Assembly (NCBI GenBank): GCA_021847345.1
Contig: JAJZTW010000007.1
Location: 1 to 64,000, forward strand
Origin: Pseudomonadota bacterium
GTDB taxonomy: Bacteria; Pseudomonadota; Gammaproteobacteria; Burkholderiales; Burkholderiaceae_C
Direction: 5' to 3'
Length of the DNA: 64,000 nt
Shown: positions 1-11,796 of the stretch, one piece after another
How positions within the stretch are numbered: position 1 is the stretch's first letter
How the letters are laid out: every line of letters begins with the position of its first letter
Position numbers and translations under genes: made by a program
The notes under the pieces: generated by a model
The model's database searches: none
What the model was told of the DNA's origin: nothing
The model's input: only the letters and a program-made list of their open reading frames with translations

Positions 1-124
1 CACCTCGCAGCTTGCAGGCTGCTCGGATTCGGCCGGCGCGCTGCTGTGCGCAGGCACAGCAGCTGGTCCGGCCTCATCCCCCGTGGGGGTCAAGCAATCT
101 CGGGGCGGCCCGGCGATTGCTTGA
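1..124 (-). repeat. structured intergenic repeat, copy 1 (possibly truncated by window edge)
   Basis: Positions 1-89 match the reverse complement of 43139-43227 at 87 of 89 bases. Read on the minus strand from 124 downward it forms four hairpins. H1 has 10-bp arms at 115-124 and 90-99 with a 15-nt loop containing GGGCCGCCCC. H2 is five C, two bases, five G at 78-89. H3 has 10-bp arms at 54-63 and 40-49. H4 is a weak 5-bp GCAGC hairpin near 8-23. It lies just past the stop of the NUDIX gene in that gene's sense orientation. The H1 stem sequence differs from the copies near 43.0 kb, but both arms changed together. Function unknown. Confidence 0.8.
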
Positions 125-142
125 GAGCCCGCGCGCCCGGGC

Positions 143-589
143 TCAGCCGGTGTGCGTCGGCCCCGCGTGGGCGCGCTCGTCGGCCAGCCAGCGCAACACG
201 GGAATGGTTCCCGGCAGCACCGGCTGCACCTGCACCGGCAGGCTCTGCCAGGCCAGGCGCTGGCCCTCGCAGGGGCGTGGGTCGCCGCGCCAGCGGCGCA
301 CCTTGCAGAACTGCAGTTCCACGCGCGCGTGCGGGTAGTCGACGAGGCACGAACGCCAGAATGGCGCGTGCTCGATCTCGATGCCGAGTTCCTCGCGAAG
401 TTCGCGCCGCAGCGCCTGCTCCAGGGACTCGCCCGGCTCGATCTTCCCCCCGGGGAATTCCCAGTAGCCGGCGTAGGGCTTGCCGGCCGGGCGGTCGGCC
501 AGCAGGAAGCGCCCGTCGTCGAGCAGCAGCACGCCGACGGCCACCGCCACCGGCGTCCGGGAGGCCTGCACGCAAGCCGGCTGCGACAT
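143..589 (-). CDS. NUDIX hydrolase, MutT-like
   Basis: Predicted 148-residue NUDIX pyrophosphohydrolase, probably sanitising oxidised nucleotides such as 8-oxo-dGTP. The full NUDIX box is present at about residues 48-70 (GGKIEPGE, then RELREELGI), with the metal-binding REXXEE core. Upstream of it is the WEFPGG sequence typical of MutT. The reading frame is open further upstream, but the ATG at 589 is preferred: it overlaps the stop of the preceding ATPase gene by one base (TGATG) and gives the normal MutT length. In Burkholderiales a MutT-like protein commonly sits near argJ and secA. Substrate specificity cannot be read from sequence. Confidence 0.9.
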   Translation of the reverse strand: MSQPACVQASRTPVAVAVGVLLLDDGRFLLADRPAGKPYAGYWEFPGGKIEPGESLEQALRRELREELGIEIEHAPFWRSCLVDYPHARVELQFCKVRRWRGDPRPCEGQRLAWQSLPVQVQPVLPGTIPVLRWLADERAHAGPTHTG

Positions 590-1509
590 CAATCCCGCGG
601 CGCCGGCTTGCGCTTGCGCCCGCAATAGTCGCGCGCGAACTGCCACGCGATGCGCCCGGAACGCGAACCCCGCTCCAGCGCCCACAGCAAGGCCTCGGGA
701 TGCGCGGCACGCGCCTGCTGCTCGCTCAGGCCGAAGGACTGCAGCCAGTGCTCTGCGATGCGCAGGTAGTGGTCCTGGTCGAAGGGGTAGAAGCTCAGCC
801 ACAGCCCGAAACGATCCGACAGCGAGACCTTCTCCTCGGTGCCCTCGCCGGGGTGGACCTCGCCGCTGTCGTCGTGCGTGGCCTGCAGGTTCTCGTGCAT
901 GTACTCCGGCAGCAGGTGGCGCCGATTCGACGTGGCGTAGATCAGCACGTTTTCGGCGGTGCCCGCCACCGAGCCGTCGAGCACCGACTTCAGCGCCTTG
1001 TACCCGGGCTCGCCCTGGTCGAAGGACAGGTCGTCGGAGAACACCACGAAGCGCTCACGCCGGGCGCGTACCAGGTCGACCAGCTCGGGCAGGTCGACCA
1101 GGTCGGCCTTGTCCATTTCGACCAGGCGCAGCCCCTTGGGCGCGAAGGCCTGCAGGCAGGCGCGCACCAGCGAGCTCTTGCCGGTGCCGCGCGCTCCCGT
1201 GAGCAGCACGTTGTTGGCCGGGCGGCCGGCGACGAACTGGCGGGTGTTGCGCTCCAGGCGCGCCTTCTGCTCGTCGATTCCCTGCAGGTCGTCGAAACCG
1301 ATCACGGCCGGTCGCGGCACCGGCTGCAGCCAGGCCTGGCTGCCGCGGCGGCGCCAGCGAAACGCCACCGCGGCGTCCCAGTCAGGCTGCGCCAACTGCG
1401 GGTCGGCCAGGCGCTCCAGGCGGCCGAGCACGCGCTCGGCCTGCTCGAGCAGCGCAGCCAGGCGCAGCCCGAGGTCGGGCAACTCGCCCGCGGAGGTCTT
1501 GCCAGCCAT
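589..1509 (-). CDS. DUF815-family P-loop ATPase
   Basis: A 306-residue AAA-type ATPase of the DUF815 family. A P-loop (LLTGARGTGKSSLV) lies in the middle of the protein and a Walker B-like stretch (RFVVFSDDLSF) follows. YATSNRRHL resembles a sensor 1 region, and the C-terminus contains the conserved FGLWLSFYPFDQ segment. The family is widespread next to argJ and secA in betaproteobacteria, but its cellular role is not established. The ATG at 1509 lies 2 bp after the argJ stop, and the 3' end overlaps the NUDIX start, so the three genes probably share a transcript. An earlier in-frame ATG at 1569 would add 20 poorly supported residues. Confidence 0.9.
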   Translation of the reverse strand: MAGKTSAGELPDLGLRLAALLEQAERVLGRLERLADPQLAQPDWDAAVAFRWRRRGSQAWLQPVPRPAVIGFDDLQGIDEQKARLERNTRQFVAGRPANNVLLTGARGTGKSSLVRACLQAFAPKGLRLVEMDKADLVDLPELVDLVRARRERFVVFSDDLSFDQGEPGYKALKSVLDGSVAGTAENVLIYATSNRRHLLPEYMHENLQATHDDSGEVHPGEGTEEKVSLSDRFGLWLSFYPFDQDHYLRIAEHWLQSFGLSEQQARAAHPEALLWALERGSRSGRIAWQFARDYCGRKRKPAPRD

Positions 1510-1511
1510 GC

Positions 1512-2747
1512 TCAGCTCCGGTAATCGGCGTTGATCGACACGTAATCGTGCGACAGGTCGCAAGTCCACACCGTCGCCGCATGCGTGCCGCGGCCGAGCA
1601 CGATGCGCACCGCGATCTCCGGCTTGGCCATCACCCGCTGACCGTCGGATTCCTGATAGTCGGGATGACGCCCGCCACGCGTGGCCACGTGCACGTCGTC
1701 GAGAAACAGCTCCACGCCGTCGACGTCGAGGTCGTCGACGCCGGCATAGCCGACCGCAGCCAGGATGCGCCCGAGATTGGGGTCGCTGGCGAAGAACGCC
1801 GTCTTGACCAGCGGCGAATGCGCCACCGCGTAGGCCACGCGCCGCGCCTCGCTCACGCTGGCGGCGCGCTGCACCTCGATGGTGATGAACTTGGTCGCGC
1901 CCTCTCCATCGCGCACGATGGCCTGCGCCAGGCGTTGCGCGACGCGCACCAGCGCATCGCGCAACGCCAGCGCCTGGGTCGACACGGCGTCGCCGATCGG
2001 CGCCAGCGCGCTGCGCCCGGTGGCGGCGATGACCAGCGAGTCGTTGGTCGAGGTGTCGCCGTCGACGGTGACGCAGTTGAAGGACGCGTCGGCCACGTCG
2101 CGCACCAGCTGCGCCAGCAGCTCGGGCGCCACCGCGGCATCGGTGGCCATGAAGCCCAGCATCGTGGCCATGTCGGGGCGGATCATGCCGGCCCCCTTGG
2201 CGATGCCGGTGACGTGCACCGGCACGCCGTCGATCAGCACGCGCTCGCTGGCCGCCTTGGGCACCGTGTCGGTGGTCATGATGGCGGCCGCCGCGTCGGC
2301 CCAGGCATCGGCGCGCAGGTCGGCGATGGCGCCCGGCAGCCCGGCGCGCAGGCGCTCCAGCGGCAGCGGCTCGAGGATCACCCCGGTGGAAAAGGGCAGC
2401 ACCTGCGCCGCCGGCACGCCGAGCAGCGCACCGAGGGATTCACAACTGGCGCGCGCGGCGGCGAGCCCCGGTTCGCCGGTGCCCGCGTTGGCGCAACCGG
2501 TGTTGACGACCAGCGCGCGCAGTTCGGCGCAGCGGCCCGGGCCCAGGTGCTCGCGACAGACCTGTACCGGCGCGGCGCAAAAGCGGTTGCGCGTGAACAC
2601 GCCGGCGACCCGGGTGCCGGGATCGAAGGCGAACACGGTCAGGTCGCGCCGGCCCGGCTTGCGAATGCCGGCGGCGGTCACGCCGATTCGCACCCCCGGT
2701 ACCGCGTGCAAGGCCGCTGAGTCCGGAGCTTGCAGATTCACGGCCAT
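1512..2747 (-). CDS. argJ: bifunctional ornithine acetyltransferase / N-acetylglutamate synthase
   Basis: ArgJ, 411 residues, recycles the acetyl group in arginine synthesis: it transfers acetyl from N-acetylornithine to glutamate, and bifunctional forms also use acetyl-CoA. The precursor cuts itself before a threonine in the family motif. Here that is MATMLGF, with cleavage expected between Ala194 and Thr195, which becomes the nucleophile of the beta chain. Other family blocks are VNTGCANAG and TTDTVPK. Length is normal. Its start is 34 bp past the secA stop on the same strand, so cotranscription with secA is possible. Mono- versus bifunctionality cannot be decided from this sequence. Confidence 0.96.
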   Translation of the reverse strand: MAVNLQAPDSAALHAVPGVRIGVTAAGIRKPGRRDLTVFAFDPGTRVAGVFTRNRFCAAPVQVCREHLGPGRCAELRALVVNTGCANAGTGEPGLAAARASCESLGALLGVPAAQVLPFSTGVILEPLPLERLRAGLPGAIADLRADAWADAAAAIMTTDTVPKAASERVLIDGVPVHVTGIAKGAGMIRPDMATMLGFMATDAAVAPELLAQLVRDVADASFNCVTVDGDTSTNDSLVIAATGRSALAPIGDAVSTQALALRDALVRVAQRLAQAIVRDGEGATKFITIEVQRAASVSEARRVAYAVAHSPLVKTAFFASDPNLGRILAAVGYAGVDDLDVDGVELFLDDVHVATRGGRHPDYQESDGQRVMAKPEIAVRIVLGRGTHAATVWTCDLSHDYVSINADYRS

Positions 2748-2781
2748 GGCCGTCTCCCCCCTGGATGAAAACGAGCGACGG

Positions 2782-5580
<2,799 letters not shown>

Positions 5581-5666
5581 GGGTCTGGTGGTTCTCGGGC
5601 TCGCGCAAGGCGGCGAGCGCCCCACGCCGGAGGCACGGGCCCTGCAAGCCTTCGCGCGAAAACACC

Positions 5667-5703
5667 ATTCTAGTCACGCCCGGCCGGCGCACGCCGGCTG
5701 GGC
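5667..5703. promoter_or_regulatory. divergent secA / DciA-like intergenic signals
   Basis: The 187-bp gap between divergent secA and the DciA-like gene contains TAGAAT on the minus strand (5667-5672), a plausible minus-10 for secA with no clear minus-35. Beside it is an inverted repeat with 12-bp arms and a 2-base centre (5678-5703, one G-T pair). It could be an operator or a transcript hairpin. This rests on sequence pattern alone. Confidence 0.3.
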
Positions 5704-5767
5704 ACACTGAGCGACAATGGCCCGCCCGGCACGCCTTCGCAGGCCTTGCCGGTGCCGCCACCGCTCC

Positions 5768-6235
5768 ATGAACCGACCCGCCAGCCCCCCTCCCCGCCCT
5801 GCCCGGCGCCGTCCGGCACAGGCGGGGTCGCCCGCGCGCCACTCCGCCACGCTGCGCCAATGGATGCAGCGCACGCCCACGTTGCAGGGCCTGCGCGAGC
5901 AGGCCCGCAACTCGCGGGACATGGCCGGGCTGCTGGCGCAGGCGCTGCCGCCCGAGCTCGCCGCGGCCGTGTTGCCGGGGCGTTACGCCGACGGCAGCTG
6001 GACCCTCAACGCCAGTTCGTCGGCGGTGGCGGCCAAGCTCAAGCTGTTCGTGCCGCTGCTGCTGCGCCGGCTGCAGAAGGAGGGGTGGGTGCTGACCCGA
6101 ATCCAGGTACGGGTGCTGATGCCGGCGGCGGCTCCGGCCGGTGCGCCCGTGCCGGCAACGCATGCGCCGGCCCCTGCCGGGGTGCGCCAGCGACTGCGCG
6201 AAATGCTCGAGCGACGCAAGGCGCAGCAGGACTGA
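5768..6235 (+). CDS. DUF721 / DciA-like protein
   Basis: A 155-residue basic protein with a Pro/Arg-rich N-terminus, a central DUF721-like core (about 75-115, LPPELAAAVLP to VLTRIQVRVL) and a charged C-terminal helix. DUF721 proteins are often annotated DciA, a factor that interacts with the DnaB helicase in bacteria lacking DnaC. Position supports the call: in Burkholderia a DUF721 gene lies between lpxC and secA. The start is the ATG at 5768; an upstream in-frame ATG at 5717 would add a Cys/Arg-rich stretch that looks noncoding. It ends 36 bp from the convergent lpxC stop. The match is moderate and helicase-loading function is inferred. Confidence 0.7.
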   Translation: MNRPASPPPRPARRRPAQAGSPARHSATLRQWMQRTPTLQGLREQARNSRDMAGLLAQALPPELAAAVLPGRYADGSWTLNASSSAVAAKLKLFVPLLLRRLQKEGWVLTRIQVRVLMPAAAPAGAPVPATHAPAPAGVRQRLREMLERRKAQQD

Positions 6236-6271
6236 ACGGGAGCGAGCGCGGCAGGCGCCCGGCGCCGCGGC

Positions 6272-7198
6272 TCAATACAGGCTTCGCACGCTGGCGCGAA
6301 ACCCCTCGGGCGCCTGGCGCTCGTCGTCGAACACGACCATCTCGAAGGCGTCGGGGTCGCTGCCCAGCGCACGCAGCAGCGCGTTGTTGACCGCGTGGCC
6401 GCTGCGGTAGGCGCTGTAGGCACCCAGGATCGGGTGCCCGATGACGTACAGGTCGCCGATGGCGTCGAGCATCTTGTGCTTGACGAACTCGGCGTCGAAT
6501 CGCAGGCCGCCCTGGTTGAGGATTCGCGACTCGTCCATGACGATGGCGTTTTCCAGGCTGCCGCCCTGCGCCAGCCCGATCTCGCGCAGCGCGTCGACAT
6601 CGCGCATGAAGCCGAAGGTGCGGGCACGGGCGATTTCGCGCACGTAGGCGGGCATCGAGAACTCGAAGCTGTAGTCCTGTGCCGTGCGGTCGATCGCCGG
6701 GTGGGCGAACTCGATGGCGAAGTCCAGGCGAAAACCGTCGTGGGGCTCCAGGCGCGCCCACTTCTCGCCGTCGCGCTCCTGCACGCGAACTTCCACCGGC
6801 TTGCGCACGCGCACAAAACGCCGCGGCGCCGGCTGCTCCTGCAAGCCGGCCGATTGCAGCAGGTAGACGAAGGACGAGGCCGAGCCGTCGAGGATCGGGA
6901 TCTCCTCGGCATCGACCTCGATGATCAGGTTGTCCACGCCGAGCCCGCAGCATGCGGACAGCAGATGCTCGACGGTGTGGATCTTGGCGTCGCCGCGGCC
7001 GAGCGTGGTGGCCATGCGCGTGTCCACCACCGCCTGCGGGCTCAGCTCGATGCTCACCGGCTGCGGCAGGTCGACGCGGCGCAGCACGATGCCGCTGTCG
7101 GGCGGCGCGGGCAGCAGGCTCAGTTCGACACGCTCGCTGCTGTGCAGGCCCACGCCGACGGCGCGGGTGGCCGAGCGGATGGAGCGCTGGGCGAGCAT
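6272..7198 (-). CDS. lpxC: UDP-3-O-acyl-N-acetylglucosamine deacetylase
   Basis: LpxC, 308 residues, the zinc deacetylase that commits UDP-acyl-GlcNAc to lipid A synthesis in the cytoplasm. Zinc-ligand motifs are present: HTVEHLLSA near residue 78 and [11 protein letters not shown] near 235. The later [14 protein letters not shown] segment carries the conserved catalytic His. The start at 7198 (MLAQRSIRS) matches the usual LpxC N-terminus and a length near 305; an upstream ATG at 7228 adds ten unsupported residues. It follows ftsZ on the same strand, as is common in proteobacteria, but a 234-bp AT-containing gap suggests its own promoter. Confidence 0.97.
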   Translation of the reverse strand: MLAQRSIRSATRAVGVGLHSSERVELSLLPAPPDSGIVLRRVDLPQPVSIELSPQAVVDTRMATTLGRGDAKIHTVEHLLSACCGLGVDNLIIEVDAEEIPILDGSASSFVYLLQSAGLQEQPAPRRFVRVRKPVEVRVQERDGEKWARLEPHDGFRLDFAIEFAHPAIDRTAQDYSFEFSMPAYVREIARARTFGFMRDVDALREIGLAQGGSLENAIVMDESRILNQGGLRFDAEFVKHKMLDAIGDLYVIGHPILGAYSAYRSGHAVNNALLRALGSDPDAFEMVVFDDERQAPEGFRASVRSLY

Positions 7199-7432
7199 CG
7201 ACGGGCCTCGGGAATCTGCTTTTTTCAATCGAAACCTGCTTTTCTATTGTTATCGTTTATTTTAGCCTGCCGACGACGGGCATGCAGGCCGGGCGCGCCG
7301 CGGCGACGCCAGGGCAGGTGGCGCGCCCGCGAGGCGGGGACGCCGACGCGCGCGGGGTCACGGGGAGACCCTGCGCCGCGGCGCTGCCCTGCCGGGCGGG
7401 CGCTGATCCGGAACGGTCTTGCGCGGCCGCGC
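7199..7432 (-). promoter_or_regulatory. ftsZ-lpxC intergenic region with AT-rich promoter candidate
   Basis: This 234-bp gap separates the ftsZ stop from the lpxC start. Its lpxC-proximal part (about 7210-7265) is sharply richer in A and T than the rest of the window. On the minus strand it contains AAAATAAACGATAAC, which could hold a minus-10 element, and two CTGCTTTT direct repeats on the plus strand (7216-7223, 7236-7243). The ftsZ-proximal part is very GC-rich with no clear T-tailed terminator. I infer a separate lpxC promoter. Confidence 0.35.
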
Positions 7433-8632
7433 TCAGTCGGCCTGCTTGCGCAGGAACGCCGGGATTTCCATTTCCTCCATGCCTCCCTGCATCAGCGCAT
7501 TCACGTGCGCCGACGGCGCGCCGCCACGCGGATTGCGCCAGATCGCCGGGATCTGGCTGCTCTCCACCGCCGCCGCGCTGCCCAGCGCGGCGCCCATGCT
7601 CAGCGGCGCCGCGTCGGTACCGGTGCGCAGCACGGTCAGGGTCGGCGCGACCTTGCCCGCCGCCTTGGCGCGCGACAGCCCGGTGGCCAGCACGGTCACG
7701 CGCAGCGAATCGCCCATGCTGGGGTCGTTGACGGTGCCGAAGATGATCTGCGCGTCGGGCGACGCGTAGGCGCGGATGGCGTTCATCGCCTCGCGGGTCT
7801 CGCTGAGCTTGAGCGAGTCGTCGGCGGTGATGTTCACCAGCACGCCCTTGGCGCCGGACAGGTCGACCCCGTCGAGCAGCGGGCACACCACGGCCTGCTC
7901 GGCGGCCAGGCGGGCACGATCAGCGCCACTGGCCACCGCGGTGCCCATCATCGCCTTGCCCGGCTCGCCCATCACGGTCTTCACGTCCTCGAAGTCGGCG
8001 TTGATCATGCCGGGAACGTTGATGATCTCGGCGATTCCGCCGGTGGCATTCTTCAGCACGTCGTTGGCCTTGGCGAAGGCTTCCTTCTGCGAAATGTCGT
8101 CGCCGTAGACCTCGAGCAGCTTCTCGTTGAGCACCACGATCAGCGAGTCGACGTTCTTCTCGAGTTCCTCCAGGCCGTTCTCGGCGTTGCCCAGTCGCTT
8201 GCTGCCCTCGAACTCGAAGGGCTTGGTCACCACCGCCACCGTCAGGATGCCCATCTCGCGCGCGATGCGCGCCACCACCGGCGCCGCGCCGGTGCCGGTG
8301 CCGCCGCCCATGCCGGCGGTGATGAACAGCATGTGCGCGCCGGCCAGGGTCTCGCGGATCTGCGCCTGCGCCTGCTCGGCCGAGTCGCGCCCGACCTGCG
8401 GCTTGCCGCCGGCCCCCAACCCGGTGCGCCCGAGCTGGATGAAGCGGTGCGAGCTCGAGCTCTTGAGCGCCTGCGCGTCGGTGTTGGCGCAGATGAACTC
8501 CACGCCCTTCACGCCGCTGGCGATCATGTGCTCGACGGCGTTGCCGCCGCCGCCGCCCACGCCGATGACCTTGATGTTGGTCCCGTTGTTGAACGCGGTG
8601 TCGTTCGCGTCCTCGATCATTTCAAATCCCAT
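7433..8632 (-). CDS. ftsZ: cell division protein FtsZ
   Basis: FtsZ, 399 residues, the tubulin-like GTPase that polymerises into the Z-ring at midcell. The N-terminal GVGGGGGNAV binds nucleotide, and the tubulin signature GGGTGTG is at residues 109-115. NADFEDVKTVM carries the T7-loop aspartate region. A variable linker is followed by the C-terminal peptide MEIPAFLRKQAD that binds FtsA and ZipA. The ATG at 8632 has a strong GGAGG site a few bases upstream; the open frame from 8668 has no such site. It is the last dcw gene and is separated from ftsA by 90 bp containing a hairpin. Confidence 0.98.
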   Translation of the reverse strand: MGFEMIEDANDTAFNNGTNIKVIGVGGGGGNAVEHMIASGVKGVEFICANTDAQALKSSSSHRFIQLGRTGLGAGGKPQVGRDSAEQAQAQIRETLAGAHMLFITAGMGGGTGTGAAPVVARIAREMGILTVAVVTKPFEFEGSKRLGNAENGLEELEKNVDSLIVVLNEKLLEVYGDDISQKEAFAKANDVLKNATGGIAEIINVPGMINADFEDVKTVMGEPGKAMMGTAVASGADRARLAAEQAVVCPLLDGVDLSGAKGVLVNITADDSLKLSETREAMNAIRAYASPDAQIIFGTVNDPSMGDSLRVTVLATGLSRAKAAGKVAPTLTVLRTGTDAAPLSMGAALGSAAAVESSQIPAIWRNPRGGAPSAHVNALMQGGMEEMEIPAFLRKQAD

Positions 8633-8684
8633 GATGCACCTCCGTCCTGGATCAAGAAAGTACTGCACCTGCCTGCTGCAACAT

Positions 8685-8704
8685 GCCCGCCGCGAGCGGC
8701 GGGC
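8685..8704 (-). other. hairpin between ftsA and ftsZ
   Basis: A perfect inverted repeat with 9-bp arms (GCCCGCCGC and its complement) around a 2-base centre lies between the ftsA stop and the ftsZ ribosome-binding site. No run of T follows on either strand, so it is not a standard intrinsic terminator. It could act as an mRNA processing or attenuation structure that sets the ftsZ:ftsA ratio. That role is inference. Confidence 0.5.
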
Positions 8705-8722
8705 CCCCGTGAAACACGAACT

Positions 8723-9970
8723 TCAGAAATTTCCCGCGAACCAGTCGCGTACGCGGGTGAAAAGCCCCCCTGCGCTGCTCGTCTTGCCACCGCCGGCCCG
8801 CGCCCCGCGCTGACGCTGGGTCAGCGCCTCGAGCAGCAGGCCCATCGCGGTGGAGTTGCGCGGGCTGCGCACCATGTCCGCCAGCGGGCCGCTGTACTGC
8901 GGCAGCCCCAGGCGAACCGGCTTGAGAAAGATGTCCTCGCCCAGCTCGACCATGCCGGGCATCAGCGAAGCGCCGCCGGTGAGCACGACTCCCGACGACA
9001 GCACCTCTTCATAGCCCGAGTCGCGAACCACCTGCTGGACCAGGGAGAAGATTTCCTCCACGCGCGGCTCGATCACTCCGGCCAGCGCCTGGCGCGACAG
9101 CATGCGCGGGCCGCGATCGCCCAGCCCGGGCACCTCCAGGCGCTCGTCGACGCCGGCCAGCAGCTGCTTGGCCACGCCATGCTCGATCTTGATGTCCTCG
9201 GCGTCCTTGGTCGGCGTGCGCAGGGCCATCGCGATGTCACTGGTGATCAGCTCGCCGGCGATCGGGATGATCGCGGTGTGCCGGATCGAGCCTCCGGTGT
9301 AGATGGCCACGTCGGTGACCCCGGCGCCGACGTCGACCAGCACCACGCCGAGTTCCTTCTCGTCCTCGGTGAGCACGGCGTGGCTCGACGCCAGCGGGTG
9401 CAGCACCAGCGCGTCGACCTCCAGCCCGCAGCGGCGCACGCACTTGACCACGTTCTCGGCCGCGGTCTGCGCGCCGGTCACGATGTGCACCTTGGTCTCC
9501 AGGCGGATGCCGCTCATGCCCACCGGCTGGCGCACCTCCTGGCCGTCGATGATGAACTCCTGCGGCTCCACCAGCAGCAGGCGCTGGTCGGCCGGGATGT
9601 TCACCGCCTTGGCCGTCTCGATCACCCGGACCACGTCGTTGGGCGTGACCTCGCGGTCCTTGATGGCGACCATGCCCTCCGAGTTCTGGCCGCGGATGTG
9701 GCTGCCGGTGATGCCGGTGATCACGCGCGTGATGCGGCAGTCGGCCATCAGCTCGGCTTCCTTGAGCGCGGCCTGGATGGACTGCACCAGCGCCTCGATG
9801 TCCACCACCACGCCGCGGCGCATGCCGGCGGTGCCGGACTGGCCCATGCCGACGATCTTCAACGTGCCGGCGGCCTGGTCCTGCCCGGGCAGGATCTCGC
9901 CGACCATCGCCGACACCTTCGACGTGCCGATGTCCAGGCCGACCACCAGGTCCTTGTACTCCTTCGCCAT
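8723..9970 (-). CDS. ftsA: cell division protein FtsA
   Basis: FtsA, 415 residues, the actin-like ATPase that tethers FtsZ to the inner membrane and recruits later divisome proteins. The actin-fold phosphate 1 motif VGLDIGTSKV is at the N-terminus, and VLVDVGAGVTDVAIY (phosphate 2) and GVVLTGGASLMPG (adenosine) follow. The C-terminus ends in an amphipathic stretch (FTRVRDWFAGNF) consistent with the membrane-targeting helix. The ATG at 9970 directly abuts the ftsQ stop with no intervening base. Confidence 0.97.
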   Translation of the reverse strand: MAKEYKDLVVGLDIGTSKVSAMVGEILPGQDQAAGTLKIVGMGQSGTAGMRRGVVVDIEALVQSIQAALKEAELMADCRITRVITGITGSHIRGQNSEGMVAIKDREVTPNDVVRVIETAKAVNIPADQRLLLVEPQEFIIDGQEVRQPVGMSGIRLETKVHIVTGAQTAAENVVKCVRRCGLEVDALVLHPLASSHAVLTEDEKELGVVLVDVGAGVTDVAIYTGGSIRHTAIIPIAGELITSDIAMALRTPTKDAEDIKIEHGVAKQLLAGVDERLEVPGLGDRGPRMLSRQALAGVIEPRVEEIFSLVQQVVRDSGYEEVLSSGVVLTGGASLMPGMVELGEDIFLKPVRLGLPQYSGPLADMVRSPRNSTAMGLLLEALTQRQRGARAGGGKTSSAGGLFTRVRDWFAGNF

Positions 9971-10816
9971 TTACCGAGCCCCCCTCGACTTGGGTTTGCT
10001 GCCCTTCGTTGTCCTTGCCGCCGCCGCGCCGCGCGCGCTGCCGGAGGCATCCTTGTTGTCATCCACCAGCCTCAGCGCGAAACCATTGGCGTAGCGCAGG
10101 TCGGCCGACGCGATGGCCCGGCCATAGCGCGCCTGCACGCGCGGAACCATCAGAACGAAGCGCCGCAGGCGCTCGGCGAAGGCCTGGGTATCGTCGTCCG
10201 CCCCCAGGTCCACGCTCGGGCCGTCCGCCACCTGCACCTGCCAGTCGCCCTGCGCGCCAAGCCCGAGCCCGGAGATGCGCCAGTGCAGCGAGGCGAACGC
10301 CTGCTGCAGCTGCCTGTACATGGCCGTGACCTGGGCCTGCGTGCCGGGAGGGCCGAAAAAGCGCGGCAACCCCATGTCCTGAACCTCGCCCAGGTTGGCC
10401 TCGAAGGCATCGCCGTCGCGGTTGACCAGGCTCGCCGGGTTGCCGGTGGCGTCGAGCCACAAAGCCAGCGGCTGCTGCTCCTGCAGTTGCACCAGCAGCG
10501 ACAGCGGCCACACGCGCTGCACGACGGCCTTGCGCACCCAGGGCACCTGGTCGAAGGCCTGCTGGACGGCGCCGAGCCTGACCGTGAACCAGTTTCCCTG
10601 CACCAGCGGCAGCGCGTCGGTGCGCAGCGAGGCCGCGCTGACGTGATGCATCACGCCCTGCACGCGCACGCTGCGGATGGCCCACCAGGGACGCTGCAGC
10701 AGCCAGTTGCCGCCAGCGGCCAGCGCGCCGAGCACGAACAGCCACACCAGCGCGCGGCTGGTGAAATTCATCAGCCGGATGTCCAGCGGCAATTCCTGGC
10801 GCAGCGACATGCTCAT
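9971..10816 (-). CDS. ftsQ: cell division protein FtsQ
   Basis: FtsQ, 281 residues, a bitopic divisome scaffold that links early and late division proteins through FtsB and FtsL. A short cytoplasmic N-terminus is followed by one membrane segment (about 20-40, [19 protein letters not shown]). A POTRA domain begins at IRSVRVQGV and a beta domain follows. The C-terminus is a basic, low-complexity tail. The ATG at 10816 overlaps the ddl stop by 4 bp, and the gene abuts ftsA. A second ATG two codons in (10810) is an alternative start. Confidence 0.95.
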   Translation of the reverse strand: MSMSLRQELPLDIRLMNFTSRALVWLFVLGALAAGGNWLLQRPWWAIRSVRVQGVMHHVSAASLRTDALPLVQGNWFTVRLGAVQQAFDQVPWVRKAVVQRVWPLSLLVQLQEQQPLALWLDATGNPASLVNRDGDAFEANLGEVQDMGLPRFFGPPGTQAQVTAMYRQLQQAFASLHWRISGLGLGAQGDWQVQVADGPSVDLGADDDTQAFAERLRRFVLMVPRVQARYGRAIASADLRYANGFALRLVDDNKDASGSARGAAAARTTKGSKPKSRGAR

Positions 10817-11796
10817 GCCCCAGCTCCCGCGCCCGCCGCCGTGCCCTGGTCGAGGCGCGCCGATTCGAGCAGGCTCAGGCACAGCTGCTCGTAGCTGATG
10901 CCGGCGGCGCGCGCGGCCATCGGCACCAGCGAATGCCCGGTCATGCCCGGGCTGGTGTTCATCTCCAGCAGGAAGGGCCTGCGGTCGGACGCGCGGATCA
11001 TGACGTCGGCGCGAGCCCAGCCGCGGCAGCCCAGCGCGCGGTAGCTGGCCAGCACCAGCTCGGCGATCGCCGGCTCCTCGCCGTCGGGCAGCTGCGCCGG
11101 GCACAGGTAACGGGTGTCGTCGCTGTAGTACTTGTGCTCGAAGTCGTAGTTGCCGCCGGGCGCCTGGATGCGCACCAGAGGCAGCGCGCGCGCGCCGGCG
11201 CCCTCGCCCAGCACCGCGCAGGTGACCTCGTCGCCGGCGATGAACTGCTCGGCCAGCACCGCGGAATCGAAGCGTGCCGCCTCGGCATACGCGGCATCGA
11301 CCTGCTGCGCGGTGTCGGCGCGCGCCAGCCCCAGCGTCGAGCCCTCGTGGCTGGCCTTGAAGATCAACGGCAGGCCGAGCTCGGCAGCGGCCTCGCGCGC
11401 CTGCGCCGGGCTCCCGACCAGGCGCCAAGCCGGCGTCGACAGCCCTTCGCAATGCCACAGGCGCTTGGTCATGTGCTTGTCGATGGCCAGCGCCGACGCA
11501 AGCACGCCCGAGCCGGTGTAGGGCAGGCCCAGCAGCTCCAGCGCGCCCTGCACCGTGCCGTCCTCGCCGAAGCGACCGTGCAGCGCGATGAACACGCGCT
11601 GCGCGCCGAGCTCGCGCAGACGCTGCAACGGCTGCTCGGCGGGGTCGAAGCCGAAGGCGTCGACGCCCTGGGAGCGCAGCGCCTGCAGCACTCCGTTTCC
11701 GGACATCAGCGAGACCTCGCGCTCGGCCGAGCGACCGCCCAGCAGCACGGCGACGCGGCCGAAGGCGCGCGCATCGATGGCGGCGACGCGGCTCAT
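10813..11796 (-). CDS. ddl: D-alanine--D-alanine ligase
   Basis: Ddl, 327 residues, an ATP-grasp ligase making the D-Ala-D-Ala dipeptide that MurF adds to the peptidoglycan precursor. The N-terminal [19 protein letters not shown] is characteristic. The ATP-grasp core includes [15 protein letters not shown] and ends with [18 protein letters not shown], which holds metal- and substrate-binding residues. The Ala-rich C-terminal tail (AGAGAGA) is unremarkable in this GC-rich genome. It overlaps both murC (upstream) and ftsQ (downstream) by 4 bp. Its place inside the dcw cluster corresponds to ddlB of E. coli. Confidence 0.97.
   Translation of the reverse strand: MSRVAAIDARAFGRVAVLLGGRSAEREVSLMSGNGVLQALRSQGVDAFGFDPAEQPLQRLRELGAQRVFIALHGRFGEDGTVQGALELLGLPYTGSGVLASALAIDKHMTKRLWHCEGLSTPAWRLVGSPAQAREAAAELGLPLIFKASHEGSTLGLARADTAQQVDAAYAEAARFDSAVLAEQFIAGDEVTCAVLGEGAGARALPLVRIQAPGGNYDFEHKYYSDDTRYLCPAQLPDGEEPAIAELVLASYRALGCRGWARADVMIRASDRRPFLLEMNTSPGMTGHSLVPMAARAAGISYEQLCLSLLESARLDQGTAAGAGAGA

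Noticed and set aside
6395-10894. 1499-codon plus-strand open frame opposite lpxC, ftsZ, ftsA and ftsQ
   Set aside because: Antisense shadow of conserved division genes; composition is His/Gln/Arg-rich without any family match.
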